DNA from: UBA6770 sp965660875
GTDB taxonomy: Bacteria; Bacteroidota; Bacteroidia; Flavobacteriales_G; Salibacteraceae
Direction: 5' to 3'
Assembly: GCA_965660875.1 (NCBI GenBank)
Contig: CBFIBQ010000008.1
Coordinates: 1-64,000 of the forward strand
Length of the DNA: 64,000 bases
The notes below the pieces were generated by a model. The model was given only the letters and a program-made list of their open reading frames with translations. It had not been told where the DNA came from and made no database searches. A program made the translations under genes and the position numbers. Shown here in pieces: positions 45,450 through 55,158 of the stretch. Numbering within the stretch: the stretch's first letter is position 1; every line of letters starts with the position of its first letter.

Positions 45450-46604
45450 TTATTGTGCTTGCGCAACATTAAATTTAGGTTGTTCTGCCAACCATTTATT
45501 ATAATCTTCTTCTGTGTCCACTATTATGTTCATCTGCATGTTATAATGAGCAGATCCACATATTTTATTGCATAGTAGTAAGTAATGAAAATCAGGATTT
45601 CCTGTAATCTCCCTCATTTCTTTAGTAGTAATAATCGGAGTGAAATAAAAATTAGTAATAACACCAGGAACAGCATTCATTTGTGCTCTAAAATGCGGCA
45701 TATACGCTGAATGAATTACATCTTGACTTCTAATCGAAAAGTTTACCGCTTTATTCACAGGTATGTGAAATTCTACTTTCGTCAGGATGTCATCATCGGC
45801 CACTGAAAAGTCCTGTTCTTTGCTTTGTTCCTTATATTGAATAACGGCCGCCCGGTTCTTCTTCACCAACTTAATCTGATCAAGAATTTCTTCGTCAGCT
45901 ACTCCTCCGGGATAAACTTTAGATCTGCTGTCCTCCAATTCCTGAATTTGTTCATCATATAGGTTTAATCTTTCGTCAATAGTGTTTTTGTTGATCACAC
46001 CTAGAGCATTAGTCGCAGAAATCATTCTGAAATTAGCTTTCCCTAATACATTATCCTCTCCTGCATATCGAGCAGTCCAATCAAACTGACGCGCATATAA
46101 CTCGATATTTATAGCATCTTCTGGCTTGTCCATAGTCATAGAATTCCATGCCGAGATACCGTAAATGATTATAATCGCTAAAACCACAGCAGGCGCAGTA
46201 GTCCATATCAACTCCAATCGATTGTTGTGCGTTACATATGTTGCTTTTGGGCTTACCGTTTTTGCATATTTCGCAATAAAAACCATCAACACTACATGTG
46301 TCAATACAAATACAATTGTGATAATGATCAAATTGAAATTCATCAACCAATCGTATTCTACTCCATGAAGAGAAGCTGATTGAGGCAAAAGTTGATCACC
46401 AAAAGCGACTACTAGGTAAATAAAAAATGCAAAAAAACCTGTAAAGAAAACAACGAAACCCCAACGGATATTGTTCGTTTCCTGCTTGTTTACTTGTATG
46501 CCATTTTCTCCTTTCAAGGTATTTGATAACTCAAATACTCGAAGCATTTGCACTACGGCTACAATGCCTAGAATAATGACTAATGAAAGTAATAATGCTG
46601 CCAT
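45450..46604 (-). CDS. ctaC: cytochrome c oxidase subunit II
   Basis: 384 residues with three N-terminal membrane helices (about 2-22, 48-68, 92-112) and a periplasmic cupredoxin domain. The CuA site is visible as CNKICGSAHYNM near 346-357 with the distal His in SAYMPHFRAQ near 302-311. There is a charged insertion of about 65 residues (about 205-270, LNLYDEQIQELEDSR...) between the first strands, seen in Bacteroidota CtaC. No fused cytochrome c domain is present, so the electron donor must come from ActA/ActE or a soluble cytochrome. Confidence 0.95.
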   Translation of the reverse strand: MAALLLSLVIILGIVAVVQMLRVFELSNTLKGENGIQVNKQETNNIRWGFVVFFTGFFAFFIYLVVAFGDQLLPQSASLHGVEYDWLMNFNLIIITIVFVLTHVVLMVFIAKYAKTVSPKATYVTHNNRLELIWTTAPAVVLAIIIIYGISAWNSMTMDKPEDAINIELYARQFDWTARYAGEDNVLGKANFRMISATNALGVINKNTIDERLNLYDEQIQELEDSRSKVYPGGVADEEILDQIKLVKKNRAAVIQYKEQSKEQDFSVADDDILTKVEFHIPVNKAVNFSIRSQDVIHSAYMPHFRAQMNAVPGVITNFYFTPIITTKEMREITGNPDFHYLLLCNKICGSAHYNMQMNIIVDTEEDYNKWLAEQPKFNVAQAQ

Positions 46605-46641
46605 GTCTTTATCTTATTTTTTTATCTTAATTTCTTTTCAA

Positions 46642-47868
46642 TTAATGTATTTCGTGATGCACACTTTCATCAAAAAACGGATGATTCTTTGCAACTAGCG
46701 GTGCCGATGCCAATGTCCTAGTGATTACAAATGTGAACAAACCAACGAAACCAATTGCCATTCCCACTTCCAAAAGGCCAATTGATCCACCTTCTTTCAA
46801 AGCACCAGGTGCTACCAACATATAAGTATCTACCCAATGTCCACAAAAAAGTATAACTCCGATAACGGTAAGCATCATCTTGTTTCTTTTCTTGTCTCTA
46901 TCCATTAAGGCAAGCATAGGGAACAAAAAGTTCACAACAAACATTCCCCAATATAAAATTGGGTAATGATCTATACGCGCTTGAAAATAGGTGACCTCTT
47001 CTGGAATATTAGCATACCATATCAACATAAACTGAGAGAAGAATAAATAAGACCATAAAAAGGAAATCGCAAACATCCATTTACCCAAATCATGGATATG
47101 ACTTTCATTAACTTCTTTCATGTAACCCAGCCCTTTAAGCCAAATAACCATCAGAATAGCAACAATCATTGCACTCAACCAAAGACCTGAGAATACATAC
47201 CAACCAAACAGCGTAGAAAACCAATGCGTATCGATCGACATAATCCAATCCCATGGAACAAATGTTGAGATTGGGTATCCAAACGCTACTAGAAAAATTG
47301 CAGCATCACGCACATTCTTAAAGTGGCGTGCACGGTCAAAGCCTAAATCCTCTTCCAAGGATCTATTTCTGAAACGTTTCCAGAACCAATACCAACCTCC
47401 CATAATTAACACCTGACGTATAGCCATAAAACCTACGTTCAAGTAAGGAGTTTTTCCTGCTATAATTTCATCATACAGAGGACTTTCCGGGTCTGAAACC
47501 GCAGGGTCCATCCAGTGATATAGGTGGTGTGCATGCAGCGCTCCTGCTATGAGTACAATGAATAACACAACTGCACCATAAGGCATAAAACTACCAATGG
47601 CTTCCAAAATGCGTTTAATAACTACCCACCAGCCCGACTCAGCAGCATAATTTACTGCCATAAAAAAAGTTGCACAAGCAGCGATTCCAAAAAAGAAAAA
47701 GCCGTTTATTAATAAGTTTGACCAAAATCTTGCAACTGCATGATGGTGCGCGTGTTCATCACCTCCCATAAAAAGAGAAGCTATTCCCATAATTAGCGCA
47801 ATTCCGCCTATGGTCATAAATATCATTGACCATCTTTTGACTTTATCCGGTATAGTAAATTGTTCCAT
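46642..47868 (-). CDS. actF: alternative complex III, integral membrane subunit ActF
   Basis: 408 residues with about ten transmembrane helices, homologous to ActC/NrfD-type quinone-interacting subunits. The His-rich loop GGDEHAHHHAV near 30-40 and ALHAHHLYHWMDP near 107-119 are typical of ActF. It lies 37 bp before ctaC and 13 bp after actE. In ACIII, ActC and ActF bracket the complex in the membrane; ActF is thought not to hold the quinone redox site itself. Operon order actA-F identifies it with confidence. Confidence 0.93.
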   Translation of the reverse strand: MEQFTIPDKVKRWSMIFMTIGGIALIMGIASLFMGGDEHAHHHAVARFWSNLLINGFFFFGIAACATFFMAVNYAAESGWWVVIKRILEAIGSFMPYGAVVLFIVLIAGALHAHHLYHWMDPAVSDPESPLYDEIIAGKTPYLNVGFMAIRQVLIMGGWYWFWKRFRNRSLEEDLGFDRARHFKNVRDAAIFLVAFGYPISTFVPWDWIMSIDTHWFSTLFGWYVFSGLWLSAMIVAILMVIWLKGLGYMKEVNESHIHDLGKWMFAISFLWSYLFFSQFMLIWYANIPEEVTYFQARIDHYPILYWGMFVVNFLFPMLALMDRDKKRNKMMLTVIGVILFCGHWVDTYMLVAPGALKEGGSIGLLEVGMAIGFVGLFTFVITRTLASAPLVAKNHPFFDESVHHEIH

Positions 47869-47881
47869 TGAAAAAGCGCTT

Positions 47882-48538
47882 TTATTTAGTTTCTTCTTGT
47901 TCTTTATTATTCATATCTGAATCCACCTTTTCTTCAGATTTTTTTCCACCAGGGTTTTGTAAGGTCTGCACATATAGTATAACCTTCCAACGCTCCGTTT
48001 TTGTTAATTGAGAAGCATGAGAACCCATTAAGTTTTTACCGTAAGTAATAGTATGAAACATTTTTCCCTCTGGTAAATCTTTCAAACCTTTAGAATAAGC
48101 AGGAGGCGGCGGATATTCGCTATTAGTAGGTACAGTTCCATCACCCATTCCTTTTTTACCATGACAATGCACGCAAAACCTTGTATACAAGAGTTTACCT
48201 TGATCAAGGTTTTCTTTATTAGAAGTAAATGGGTTTTTCAGGTTTGCACCAGCAGCTTCGTAGCCTTCAAATGTATTTGGGTAAGGATAAGGCAAGTTAT
48301 CAGAACCTCTAGGAATAGTGTTATTTGCTGGAATACGTGCACTCATTATTTTTTGCCCATATACTTCGTTCTCACCATAGGTCTCAAAAGATGGTGACCT
48401 ATACATATCCGGCATATACTCTATACCCGGACTATTTGGGTCAGATTGACACGAACCAAATACAGTACCGATAACGGCAACCATCAAAAGAGATTTCATC
48501 GCCTGTTTTGCTTTTACCATATTAATTATACTATTCAT
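47882..48538 (-). CDS. actE: alternative complex III, monoheme cytochrome c lipoprotein ActE
   Basis: 218 residues from the ATG at 48538; a TTG at 48553 would add five residues and overlap actD. Signal peptide with lipobox GTVFGSC puts the anchor on Cys near 28. One heme c motif CVHCH near 126-130 with the axial Met probably in KMFHTITYGKNLMGSHA. ActE carries electrons between ActA hemes and the oxidase. C-terminal tail is acidic and Lys-rich. Family size is normal. Confidence 0.92.
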   Translation of the reverse strand: MNSIINMVKAKQAMKSLLMVAVIGTVFGSCQSDPNSPGIEYMPDMYRSPSFETYGENEVYGQKIMSARIPANNTIPRGSDNLPYPYPNTFEGYEAAGANLKNPFTSNKENLDQGKLLYTRFCVHCHGKKGMGDGTVPTNSEYPPPPAYSKGLKDLPEGKMFHTITYGKNLMGSHASQLTKTERWKVILYVQTLQNPGGKKSEEKVDSDMNNKEQEETK

Positions 48539-48542
48539 ATTT

Positions 48543-49073
48543 CTATTTTTCAAAAACTTCTACAGTTCCTGTTTCCTTCAACATTCCTTGAATATCCTCC
48601 ACGCTCATAGAACTGTTATCACTTGGGTCGATTTCCATAGCAAAATGATCATCTGTTGTCCTTGGATGGGGGTTTTTAGCAGAAACACCAGGTAAAGTCC
48701 AGTTTCTTAGGAAATATGTCAACGCCATACCATGTGCAGCACATAATACAGTGAATTCAAACATAATAGGAACGAATGATGGCATATTTTGCAAAAAGTA
48801 TTGATTTGGCTTACCTCCAATATCCATTGGCCAATCCACTATCATAAAATAATACATTCCTGATATGGCCAAAGCTGTACCTGTGATTCCAAATAGAAAC
48901 GCACAAATTGCAATTCTAGTCCATTTTATTCCAATGATTTTCTCTATTCCATGCACCGGGAATGGGGAATAAACGTCACTTACTTTAATTCCCTTGGCCA
49001 CGACAGACTTAGCACCTTCTACTAGAAGTGCATCATCATTGTATAAACCGTATATTTTTTTTCCAACACTCAT
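48543..49073 (-). CDS. actD: alternative complex III subunit ActD (DUF3341)
   Basis: 176 residues with two central membrane helices (about 55-77 and 98-118), matching DUF3341 subunit ActD of ACIII. N-terminal YGLYNDDALLVEGAK and VYSPFPVHGIEKI near 35-47 are characteristic. It has no redox centre and stabilises the membrane part of the complex. Gap of 13 bp to actC, 4 bp to actE. Confidence 0.93.
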   Translation of the reverse strand: MSVGKKIYGLYNDDALLVEGAKSVVAKGIKVSDVYSPFPVHGIEKIIGIKWTRIAICAFLFGITGTALAISGMYYFMIVDWPMDIGGKPNQYFLQNMPSFVPIMFEFTVLCAAHGMALTYFLRNWTLPGVSAKNPHPRTTDDHFAMEIDPSDNSSMSVEDIQGMLKETGTVEVFEK

Positions 49074-49086
49074 TCTATCTCAAATT

Positions 49087-50460
49087 TTAATGTTGCTGTT
49101 TTTTATAATTATCACCTGATGACTTCAGAATAGATTTCAATTCATTTAATGCTAACACAGGAAAGGTTCGTGCATAAAGCAAAAACAAGACAAAGAAAAT
49201 TCCTATTGTTCCAATGAAAATACCAATATCAACAAATGTTGGGTGGAACATGGTCCAGTTTGAAGGAATAAAATCCCTGTGTAATGAGGTTACAATAATC
49301 ACAAACCGTTCAAACCACATACCTATATTGACAAATATTGATATGATAAACGAAATCACTATACTCTTTCTGATTTTTTCAATGAAGAATATTAATGGAG
49401 TTACAACATTACAAGTCATCATGGAAGCGTATGCCCACCAATAAGGACCAGTTGCTCTATTTAAGAATGCATACTGCTCAAATTCAACACCAGAGTACCA
49501 AGCAATAAATAACTCCGTTAGATAAGCAATACCCACCATAGAGCCCGTAATAACAATAACTATATTCATTGACTCTATGTGCTTTCTAGTAATGTAAGAC
49601 TCTAAACTCACAACTTTTCTTGCAATGATTAATAGGGTTTGTACCATTGCAAAACCTGAGAAAATTGCCCCAGCAACAAAGTAGGGAGGGAAAATTGTAG
49701 TATGCCAACCTGGAACTACAGAAGTTGCAAAATCCATAGAAACGATTGAGTGCACTGAGAATACCAATGGCGTCGCTAATCCTGCAAGAACCAAGGAAAC
49801 TTCTTCAAAACGAATCCACTGTTTTGCTTTACCACTCCAACCAAATGCTAGTACTGAGTATATCGTTTTTGGAATAACTCGAGTCGCTCTATCCCTGATT
49901 GTCGCAAAATCCGGAATTAAACCGATGTACCAGAATACCAAAGACACAGAGAAATAAGTCGAGATTGCAAATACATCCCACAATAGGGGCGAATTAAAGT
50001 TTACCCATAGCGAACCAAATTGATTTGGCAAGGGCAACACCCAATAAGCCATCCAAATTCTTCCCATGTGAATTCCAGGAAAAAGGGCAGCCATCATAAC
50101 CGCGAATATCGTCATAGCCTCAGCAGAACGGTTTATTGCCATTCTCCATTTCTGACGAAACAGCAACAACACAGCAGATATAAGTGTACCGGCATGACCG
50201 ATTCCTACCCACCAAACAAAGTTGGTAATATCCCAGGCCCAAGCAACTGTAGTGTTCAAACCCCAAACACCAATTCCTCTACCAATTGTGTATAGGATAC
50301 AGCCTAAACCCCACAATGCAACTACTACCGCGATAGTAAAGCATGCATACCATAGTTTATTAGCTCTTCCCTCAACAGGAGCGCAGACATCTTCAGTAAT
50401 CTGATGATAGGTCTTATCTCCTAAAATGAGTGGATATCTTATTTCTGATTCCTTATGCAT
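49087..50460 (-). CDS. actC: alternative complex III, NrfD-type quinol-binding subunit ActC
   Basis: 457 residues with about ten membrane helices of the NrfD family. The conserved WWVGIGHAGTLISAVLLL near 94-111 and PLVFSVHSIVSMDFATS near 231-247 mark quinol-site helices. ActC passes electrons from menaquinol to the Fe-S clusters of ActB on the periplasmic side. Spacing of 26 bp to actB and 13 bp to actD fits a single transcript. The protein is about 15-20 residues shorter than some relatives but complete. Confidence 0.94.
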   Translation of the reverse strand: MHKESEIRYPLILGDKTYHQITEDVCAPVEGRANKLWYACFTIAVVVALWGLGCILYTIGRGIGVWGLNTTVAWAWDITNFVWWVGIGHAGTLISAVLLLFRQKWRMAINRSAEAMTIFAVMMAALFPGIHMGRIWMAYWVLPLPNQFGSLWVNFNSPLLWDVFAISTYFSVSLVFWYIGLIPDFATIRDRATRVIPKTIYSVLAFGWSGKAKQWIRFEEVSLVLAGLATPLVFSVHSIVSMDFATSVVPGWHTTIFPPYFVAGAIFSGFAMVQTLLIIARKVVSLESYITRKHIESMNIVIVITGSMVGIAYLTELFIAWYSGVEFEQYAFLNRATGPYWWAYASMMTCNVVTPLIFFIEKIRKSIVISFIISIFVNIGMWFERFVIIVTSLHRDFIPSNWTMFHPTFVDIGIFIGTIGIFFVLFLLYARTFPVLALNELKSILKSSGDNYKKQQH

Positions 50461-50486
50461 GGATTTATCTTTTTATCTTAATTCAG

Positions 50487-53400
50487 TTATGCTAAATTCT
50501 CAGTATTTCTCACCTTCGTCATGTACGCAACATTAGGCTGGGTTCCGACCTCTTCAATTAAGTGGTAAGATCTATCGTGATTAAAATCACCTCTTACTGC
50601 AGACTTGCTATCGTTCAAATCACCAAATTGAATTGCATTTGTTGGGCAAGCCTCAGAACATGCGCTTACAACATCACCATCTTGAACAGGTCTTCCTGCT
50701 TTTTTGGCTACTAATTTTCCTGCTTGTATTTTCTGAACACAGAAGCTGCATTTTTCAATCACACCTCTTGAACGAACCACAACATCTGGATTTAATACCA
50801 TTCTCTGTAAATCATTCTGAGCTGGATTTACTCCTGTAAATTTCGGATCCTTTGTATAATTAAACCAATTAAATCGTCTCACTTTGTACGGACAGTTGTT
50901 TGCACAATAACGTGTCCCAACGCAACGGTTATAAGTCATTTGATTCAACCCTTCTTCACTATGAGTGGTTGCAGCAACCGGACAAACAGTTTCACAAGGC
51001 GCATGGTTACAATGTTGACACATTACCGGCTGAAATACCACTTGAGGATACTTGGAGGGATTCTCCATTTGCTTGTAAGTGTCAATAATGCCTATCCCAT
51101 CTTCACTGCCTTTATCCTTAGACATATCACTTGTAAAGTATCGATCTACACGCAACCAGAACATACTGCGGGTTCGTCGAATTTCATCTTTACCAACAAC
51201 TGGCACGTTGTTTTCAACATGACACGCTGTAACACAAGCTCCACAACCCGTACAAGAGTTTAGGTCAATAGACATCCCCCATCTATGACCTTTCTCTATT
51301 GCATGATCTGCCCATAAATTGAGTTTAGAAACATGTTTCTCTTTTCCAAAAGCATCAGGCAAAACAGCATCCTTATTCCAACCTTTTTCTTTGTCGTTCT
51401 TGTCGGTTGAAGCATATGTAGCCAAGTTTGTTTCATTAACAATCTTACGCCCCATCATAGTATGATGCGTTTGAACAGATGCAATTTCATATGTTTTTCC
51501 AGCATCAACTAAAGAAACATTTGCACTAGTGTAGCTTATATTTCCAGATAACATTTCTAACGCTGGATAGGCATTTACACCAATCTTACCAGCCTTTCCA
51601 GTAACTGTTCTTCCATAGCCTAAAGCTATTCCGATTGTTCCTGTTTTCTGACCTGGCACAGCCACAACAGGAAGCTCCATCGCGTGACCATTTACAGTTA
51701 CGGTTACAACATTAGCTGGGGTAGCTTGTGCCGTTCGCGTTTCGTACTTACCTTCCATATCTGAAGGGTTCATGGTAACATAATTGTCCCAAGATACTTT
51801 TGATATAGGGTCTGGTAATTCTTGGAGGTGTGGATTATTTGCTTGAGACCCATTACCTACCGAGCCTTTTATATAAAACTTAACCTCAGTTTCACCTGAT
51901 TTCGCTTTTATATTACTCGCAGCTTTCGCACCATTATCCGTATAAATAATTTCTTGAGAGCCACTGTTATTAGCCATAAAAACACCTGACTGAACCGCAG
52001 CATTCCATTTCGTCTCTGCGGATAGCGCGTCTAAGTCAGCAAAAGCAGTATTCATCCAAGTTTGCTTGATAAAGTCATAATAAGACCCTGAAACTCCAGA
52101 CCATCTTAACAAAGACTCTTGAGCAGACCTTGTTTTAAACAAAGGTCTGATTGCTGGTTGCTGCATAGTGTACAAGCCTGCATATGGCTCATAATCGTTC
52201 CATGATTCCAAATAAAAATGATTTGGACAAACGTAATCACACAATACAGATGTTTCATCTGGCCTATCAGCGGTAGAAACTTTTAAGCCAACTTTAGATA
52301 AAGCAGATTCCATTGCTGGATAAGAATAAACAGGATTTGATGACACAAAAATTACTGCATCAACTTTACCACCATTCATTTTGCTTACCAGGTCACTCAT
52401 AGAACCATTAGCTTCTATCGCTTTGAATGGTCTGTCCATTCGAATAGTTTTACCATAATTACCCAAAAGGCTATTAATGCTATTCACCACTTGCTGAATA
52501 TTACTATCCGCAGTATCACAAATCACTAGTGAACTGCCTTTAGCGTCCCAAAGTGCTTTAGCTGCTTGACTTACTTTATCCGCAACTAAATTATCATCAT
52601 CAGTTATGGCGCCACTAGCGCCGCTAGTACCAGCCAATTTAGCCACGGCACCATGAAGCATTTTCACTACATTACCCAAATCACTTGGCTTTATTGCAGC
52701 ACGAACATCAGCATTAGCACCCGACAGGGTCATATTTGTCTCAAACTGAACGTGCTTTGACATCCAAGCACCATCAGGATTTCGCCTCTGGGTATATCCT
52801 TTAGAATAGGTAACCGTATCAAGCCATCCACCAAGAAAATCGGCATCTAATGAAACGATTGCTTTAGCCTTTGAAAAGTCGTAGGTTGGAACAATTGAAA
52901 GTCCAAAATCCTTTTGATTTGCTTGAATCAATCCATTGTAGTTAATTGGATCATAAGTTACAACGCTAGACTCCTTAAGCAACTCTGTACCAGTAACGTC
53001 TCCATTCTCATCATAAATTTCCACTTCTTTTTCAGAAGAGAACATCTCATCAAACTTCGCCATTACCGCTTTAGTACTCGGTGAGCTTGTTGATTCAGTA
53101 ACTATTTTTACAACACCGCCTTTAGCTTTTAGAGCATTTAACTTGTTTGAAATTTCGCTATCGACATCAGACCATGAAGCACTTTCACTTCCCTTTTGCG
53201 GGCCTTGATATCTATTGTCATCATATAGTTCAATTACTGATGCATTAACACGAGCTGTAACACCCTTCATCGCCTCAGGGTAAGCATCGTTTGCCTTTAC
53301 AAAAATCGGACGACCTTCCCTAGTCTTAACCAAAATACTTGAAAATTCTCCGTTTCTTGAATATGAGGAAGCATACCAATTTGCAACACCAGGAGTTACC

Positions 53401-53651
53401 TCCTCAGGTTTTACAACGTATGGTATTGACTTTACAACAGGAGTCTCACATGCCGCAAGAGTAGCCGCACCCAGACTAAAACCCATGAATTTCAAAAAGT
53501 CTCTCCTAGACGCTGAAGCATCAGACAGATTTGACTTACTCAAAAAATCTTCAACAGGCACAGCCTCTGAAAACTCTTTCTGAGCCTCTTCAACAAATAA
53601 AGGCTCTTCCTTTAATTGATCTACGCTATTCCAATATTTCTTATCACTCAT
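50487..53651 (-). CDS. actB: alternative complex III, molybdopterin-oxidoreductase-like Fe-S subunit ActB
   Basis: 1054 residues from the ATG at 53651. The variant twin-arginine signal is internal: SRRDFLKFMGFSLGAATLAAC near 49-69, with a lipobox-like LAAC. Residues about 75-720 resemble a molybdopterin oxidoreductase without cofactor ligands; about 770-1040 hold four Fe-S motifs: CTGCGACVTACHVEN, CQHCNHAPCETVCP, CVGTRYCANNCPYK and CSFCVQKIQAGK with CSEACPTNA. In ACIII these give three [4Fe-4S] and one [3Fe-4S] cluster. A longer start overlapping actA is unlikely because the variant Tat family begins MSDKKYWNS. Confidence 0.95.
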   Translation of the reverse strand: MSDKKYWNSVDQLKEEPLFVEEAQKEFSEAVPVEDFLSKSNLSDASASRRDFLKFMGFSLGAATLAACETPVVKSIPYVVKPEEVTPGVANWYASSYSRNGEFSSILVKTREGRPIFVKANDAYPEAMKGVTARVNASVIELYDDNRYQGPQKGSESASWSDVDSEISNKLNALKAKGGVVKIVTESTSSPSTKAVMAKFDEMFSSEKEVEIYDENGDVTGTELLKESSVVTYDPINYNGLIQANQKDFGLSIVPTYDFSKAKAIVSLDADFLGGWLDTVTYSKGYTQRRNPDGAWMSKHVQFETNMTLSGANADVRAAIKPSDLGNVVKMLHGAVAKLAGTSGASGAITDDDNLVADKVSQAAKALWDAKGSSLVICDTADSNIQQVVNSINSLLGNYGKTIRMDRPFKAIEANGSMSDLVSKMNGGKVDAVIFVSSNPVYSYPAMESALSKVGLKVSTADRPDETSVLCDYVCPNHFYLESWNDYEPYAGLYTMQQPAIRPLFKTRSAQESLLRWSGVSGSYYDFIKQTWMNTAFADLDALSAETKWNAAVQSGVFMANNSGSQEIIYTDNGAKAASNIKAKSGETEVKFYIKGSVGNGSQANNPHLQELPDPISKVSWDNYVTMNPSDMEGKYETRTAQATPANVVTVTVNGHAMELPVVAVPGQKTGTIGIALGYGRTVTGKAGKIGVNAYPALEMLSGNISYTSANVSLVDAGKTYEIASVQTHHTMMGRKIVNETNLATYASTDKNDKEKGWNKDAVLPDAFGKEKHVSKLNLWADHAIEKGHRWGMSIDLNSCTGCGACVTACHVENNVPVVGKDEIRRTRSMFWLRVDRYFTSDMSKDKGSEDGIGIIDTYKQMENPSKYPQVVFQPVMCQHCNHAPCETVCPVAATTHSEEGLNQMTYNRCVGTRYCANNCPYKVRRFNWFNYTKDPKFTGVNPAQNDLQRMVLNPDVVVRSRGVIEKCSFCVQKIQAGKLVAKKAGRPVQDGDVVSACSEACPTNAIQFGDLNDSKSAVRGDFNHDRSYHLIEEVGTQPNVAYMTKVRNTENLA

Positions 53652-53670
53652 AATTTCTGGTGATCTAAGT

Positions 53671-54924
53671 TTAGTAATGACATTTTGCACATTCAAGCCC
53701 ACCAATATGCTTCACGGTGAATGCTTCAATCTTTTCATCCTTGTATCGTTCCAATAACTCTTTATGAATTTTGGTGTAATACTCATTTCCTTCCATTGCA
53801 ACCGAAGTTTCACGATGACAGTTAATACACCAACCCATAGTAAGTGGCGCAAACTGCTTCATTGGATAACCGTACTCTTCAACTTCACCATGACAAGTTT
53901 GACATTTCTGCTTACCTACAACAACATGCTGAGAGTGGTTAAAATAGGCGTGATCTGGAAGATTATGAATCCTTATCCATTTGATCGGCTTCTCAACACC
54001 TGTATATGCCTGCTGTTCAGGATCCCAACCAGCTGCTTCATAAATCTTCGCAATTTCCTTTGTCCCATCTACCTTACCCTCAGAGATACCCTGATGGCAA
54101 TTCATACATACATTTACTGATGGAATACCAGCATTTTTACCCTTGTACGCTGAGTGGTGACAATACCCACACTCTATCGCATTTGTACCAGCGTGGATTT
54201 TATGAGAAAATTTTATTGGCTGCTCTGGTGAATAACCTTGATATACTCCAATATCTTTTACCACAAACCACCCCTGAACAGATACAGCAGCTAACACAAC
54301 AATGACAATAGCTACGGTGGTTCTTTTATTCCCAATAATCCAATCCTTTAGAGCGTGTAGAAAGCTTTTTTCCTCTGGAGCTTCAACACCTTCAACTTGA
54401 GCTTTTACAACAGCTAAACTTGACTTTACACCAGACAAAACCTTTACAACAACAACCAAAACCAGTAAGAGTCCCAACATCCAATACATGGAATAATCTT
54501 CGGCCGGATCTTGAGCAACAACACCACCCGGAACAGGAGCTGGAGCCGCCTTATCCTCTGGAGGGTTAGCTACATAATCAAGAATTGCAGCTATCTCAGC
54601 GTCAGAAACTGCCTGCGCAGTCATAACCGACTTATTGTACTCTAAGAATAACTCTTGAGCATACGAATCATCAGGGTTCTTTTTCAAATAATCCTGAGAG
54701 TTTTTAATCCAAGCGTATAACGCCTCTTTATCTTCCCAACGCTCTTCAACACCAGCAAGAGCAGGCCCTATCAATTTTTTATTGATCTTATGACATGAAG
54801 AACAGTTCGCTTTAAATAGCTTTTCCCCATCTTGCGCAGAAGCTGGACTTGAAAGCAAAAACGAAATTAAAACAACTGAAAGTGAGTAGGTTAAGGACCT
54901 AAACATCCCCTGAAATTTGCTCAT
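53671..54924 (-). CDS. actA: alternative complex III, multiheme cytochrome c ActA
   Basis: 417 residues. Signal peptide (VVLISFLLSSPASAQ), an N-terminal monoheme domain (CSSCH near 39-43), two membrane helices (about 140-160 and 196-216), then a pentaheme domain with CGYCH, CMNCH, CQTCH, CINCH and CAKCH (about 250-416). Six CxxCH motifs in total: a fused mono-heme module before the five hemes of classic ActA, as in flavobacterial complexes. It ends the electron path of ACIII toward cytochrome oxidase and is the first gene of the act operon. Confidence 0.94.
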   Translation of the reverse strand: MSKFQGMFRSLTYSLSVVLISFLLSSPASAQDGEKLFKANCSSCHKINKKLIGPALAGVEERWEDKEALYAWIKNSQDYLKKNPDDSYAQELFLEYNKSVMTAQAVSDAEIAAILDYVANPPEDKAAPAPVPGGVVAQDPAEDYSMYWMLGLLLVLVVVVKVLSGVKSSLAVVKAQVEGVEAPEEKSFLHALKDWIIGNKRTTVAIVIVVLAAVSVQGWFVVKDIGVYQGYSPEQPIKFSHKIHAGTNAIECGYCHHSAYKGKNAGIPSVNVCMNCHQGISEGKVDGTKEIAKIYEAAGWDPEQQAYTGVEKPIKWIRIHNLPDHAYFNHSQHVVVGKQKCQTCHGEVEEYGYPMKQFAPLTMGWCINCHRETSVAMEGNEYYTKIHKELLERYKDEKIEAFTVKHIGGLECAKCHY

Positions 54925-54982
54925 ATTTTTATAGGTTTTAAACCAAAATTATTCTTTAACAACCTCAATTTAACTTGAGCCA

Positions 54983-54990
54983 CAAATTTA
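54983..54990 (-). promoter_or_regulatory. candidate act operon promoter -7 element
   Basis: Minus-strand TAAATTTG at 54990-54983 matches TAnnTTTG, about 60 bp upstream of the actA ATG. I see no TTTG at the right -33 distance, which would fit an activator-dependent promoter; a perfect palindrome lies 54 bp further upstream. Confidence 0.45.
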
Positions 54991-55043
54991 TAATAAACGT
55001 TAAGCCACATATCAGCCCACAGTTGTTTTTGAAACTACCGAAT

Positions 55044-55066
55044 TAATTTAGAATGATTCTAAATTA
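55044..55066. promoter_or_regulatory. perfect 23-bp palindrome, candidate operator
   Basis: TAATTTAGAAT at 55044-55054 and ATTCTAAATTA at 55056-55066 are exact reverse complements around one central G. It lies between the divergent actA and SPOR genes, centred about 78 bp upstream of the predicted act transcription start. A dimeric transcription factor site is the simplest reading. An RNA hairpin in a SPOR leader is the alternative. Confidence 0.55.
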
Positions 55067-55158
55067 TGATATTTCTCAAGTATTTAAATGTCAGTTAAAT
55101 GCTTTTGGAATGGTCTATGAACTGGAAGGGTTACTTTCGTTCGCATTAAAATTGATTT

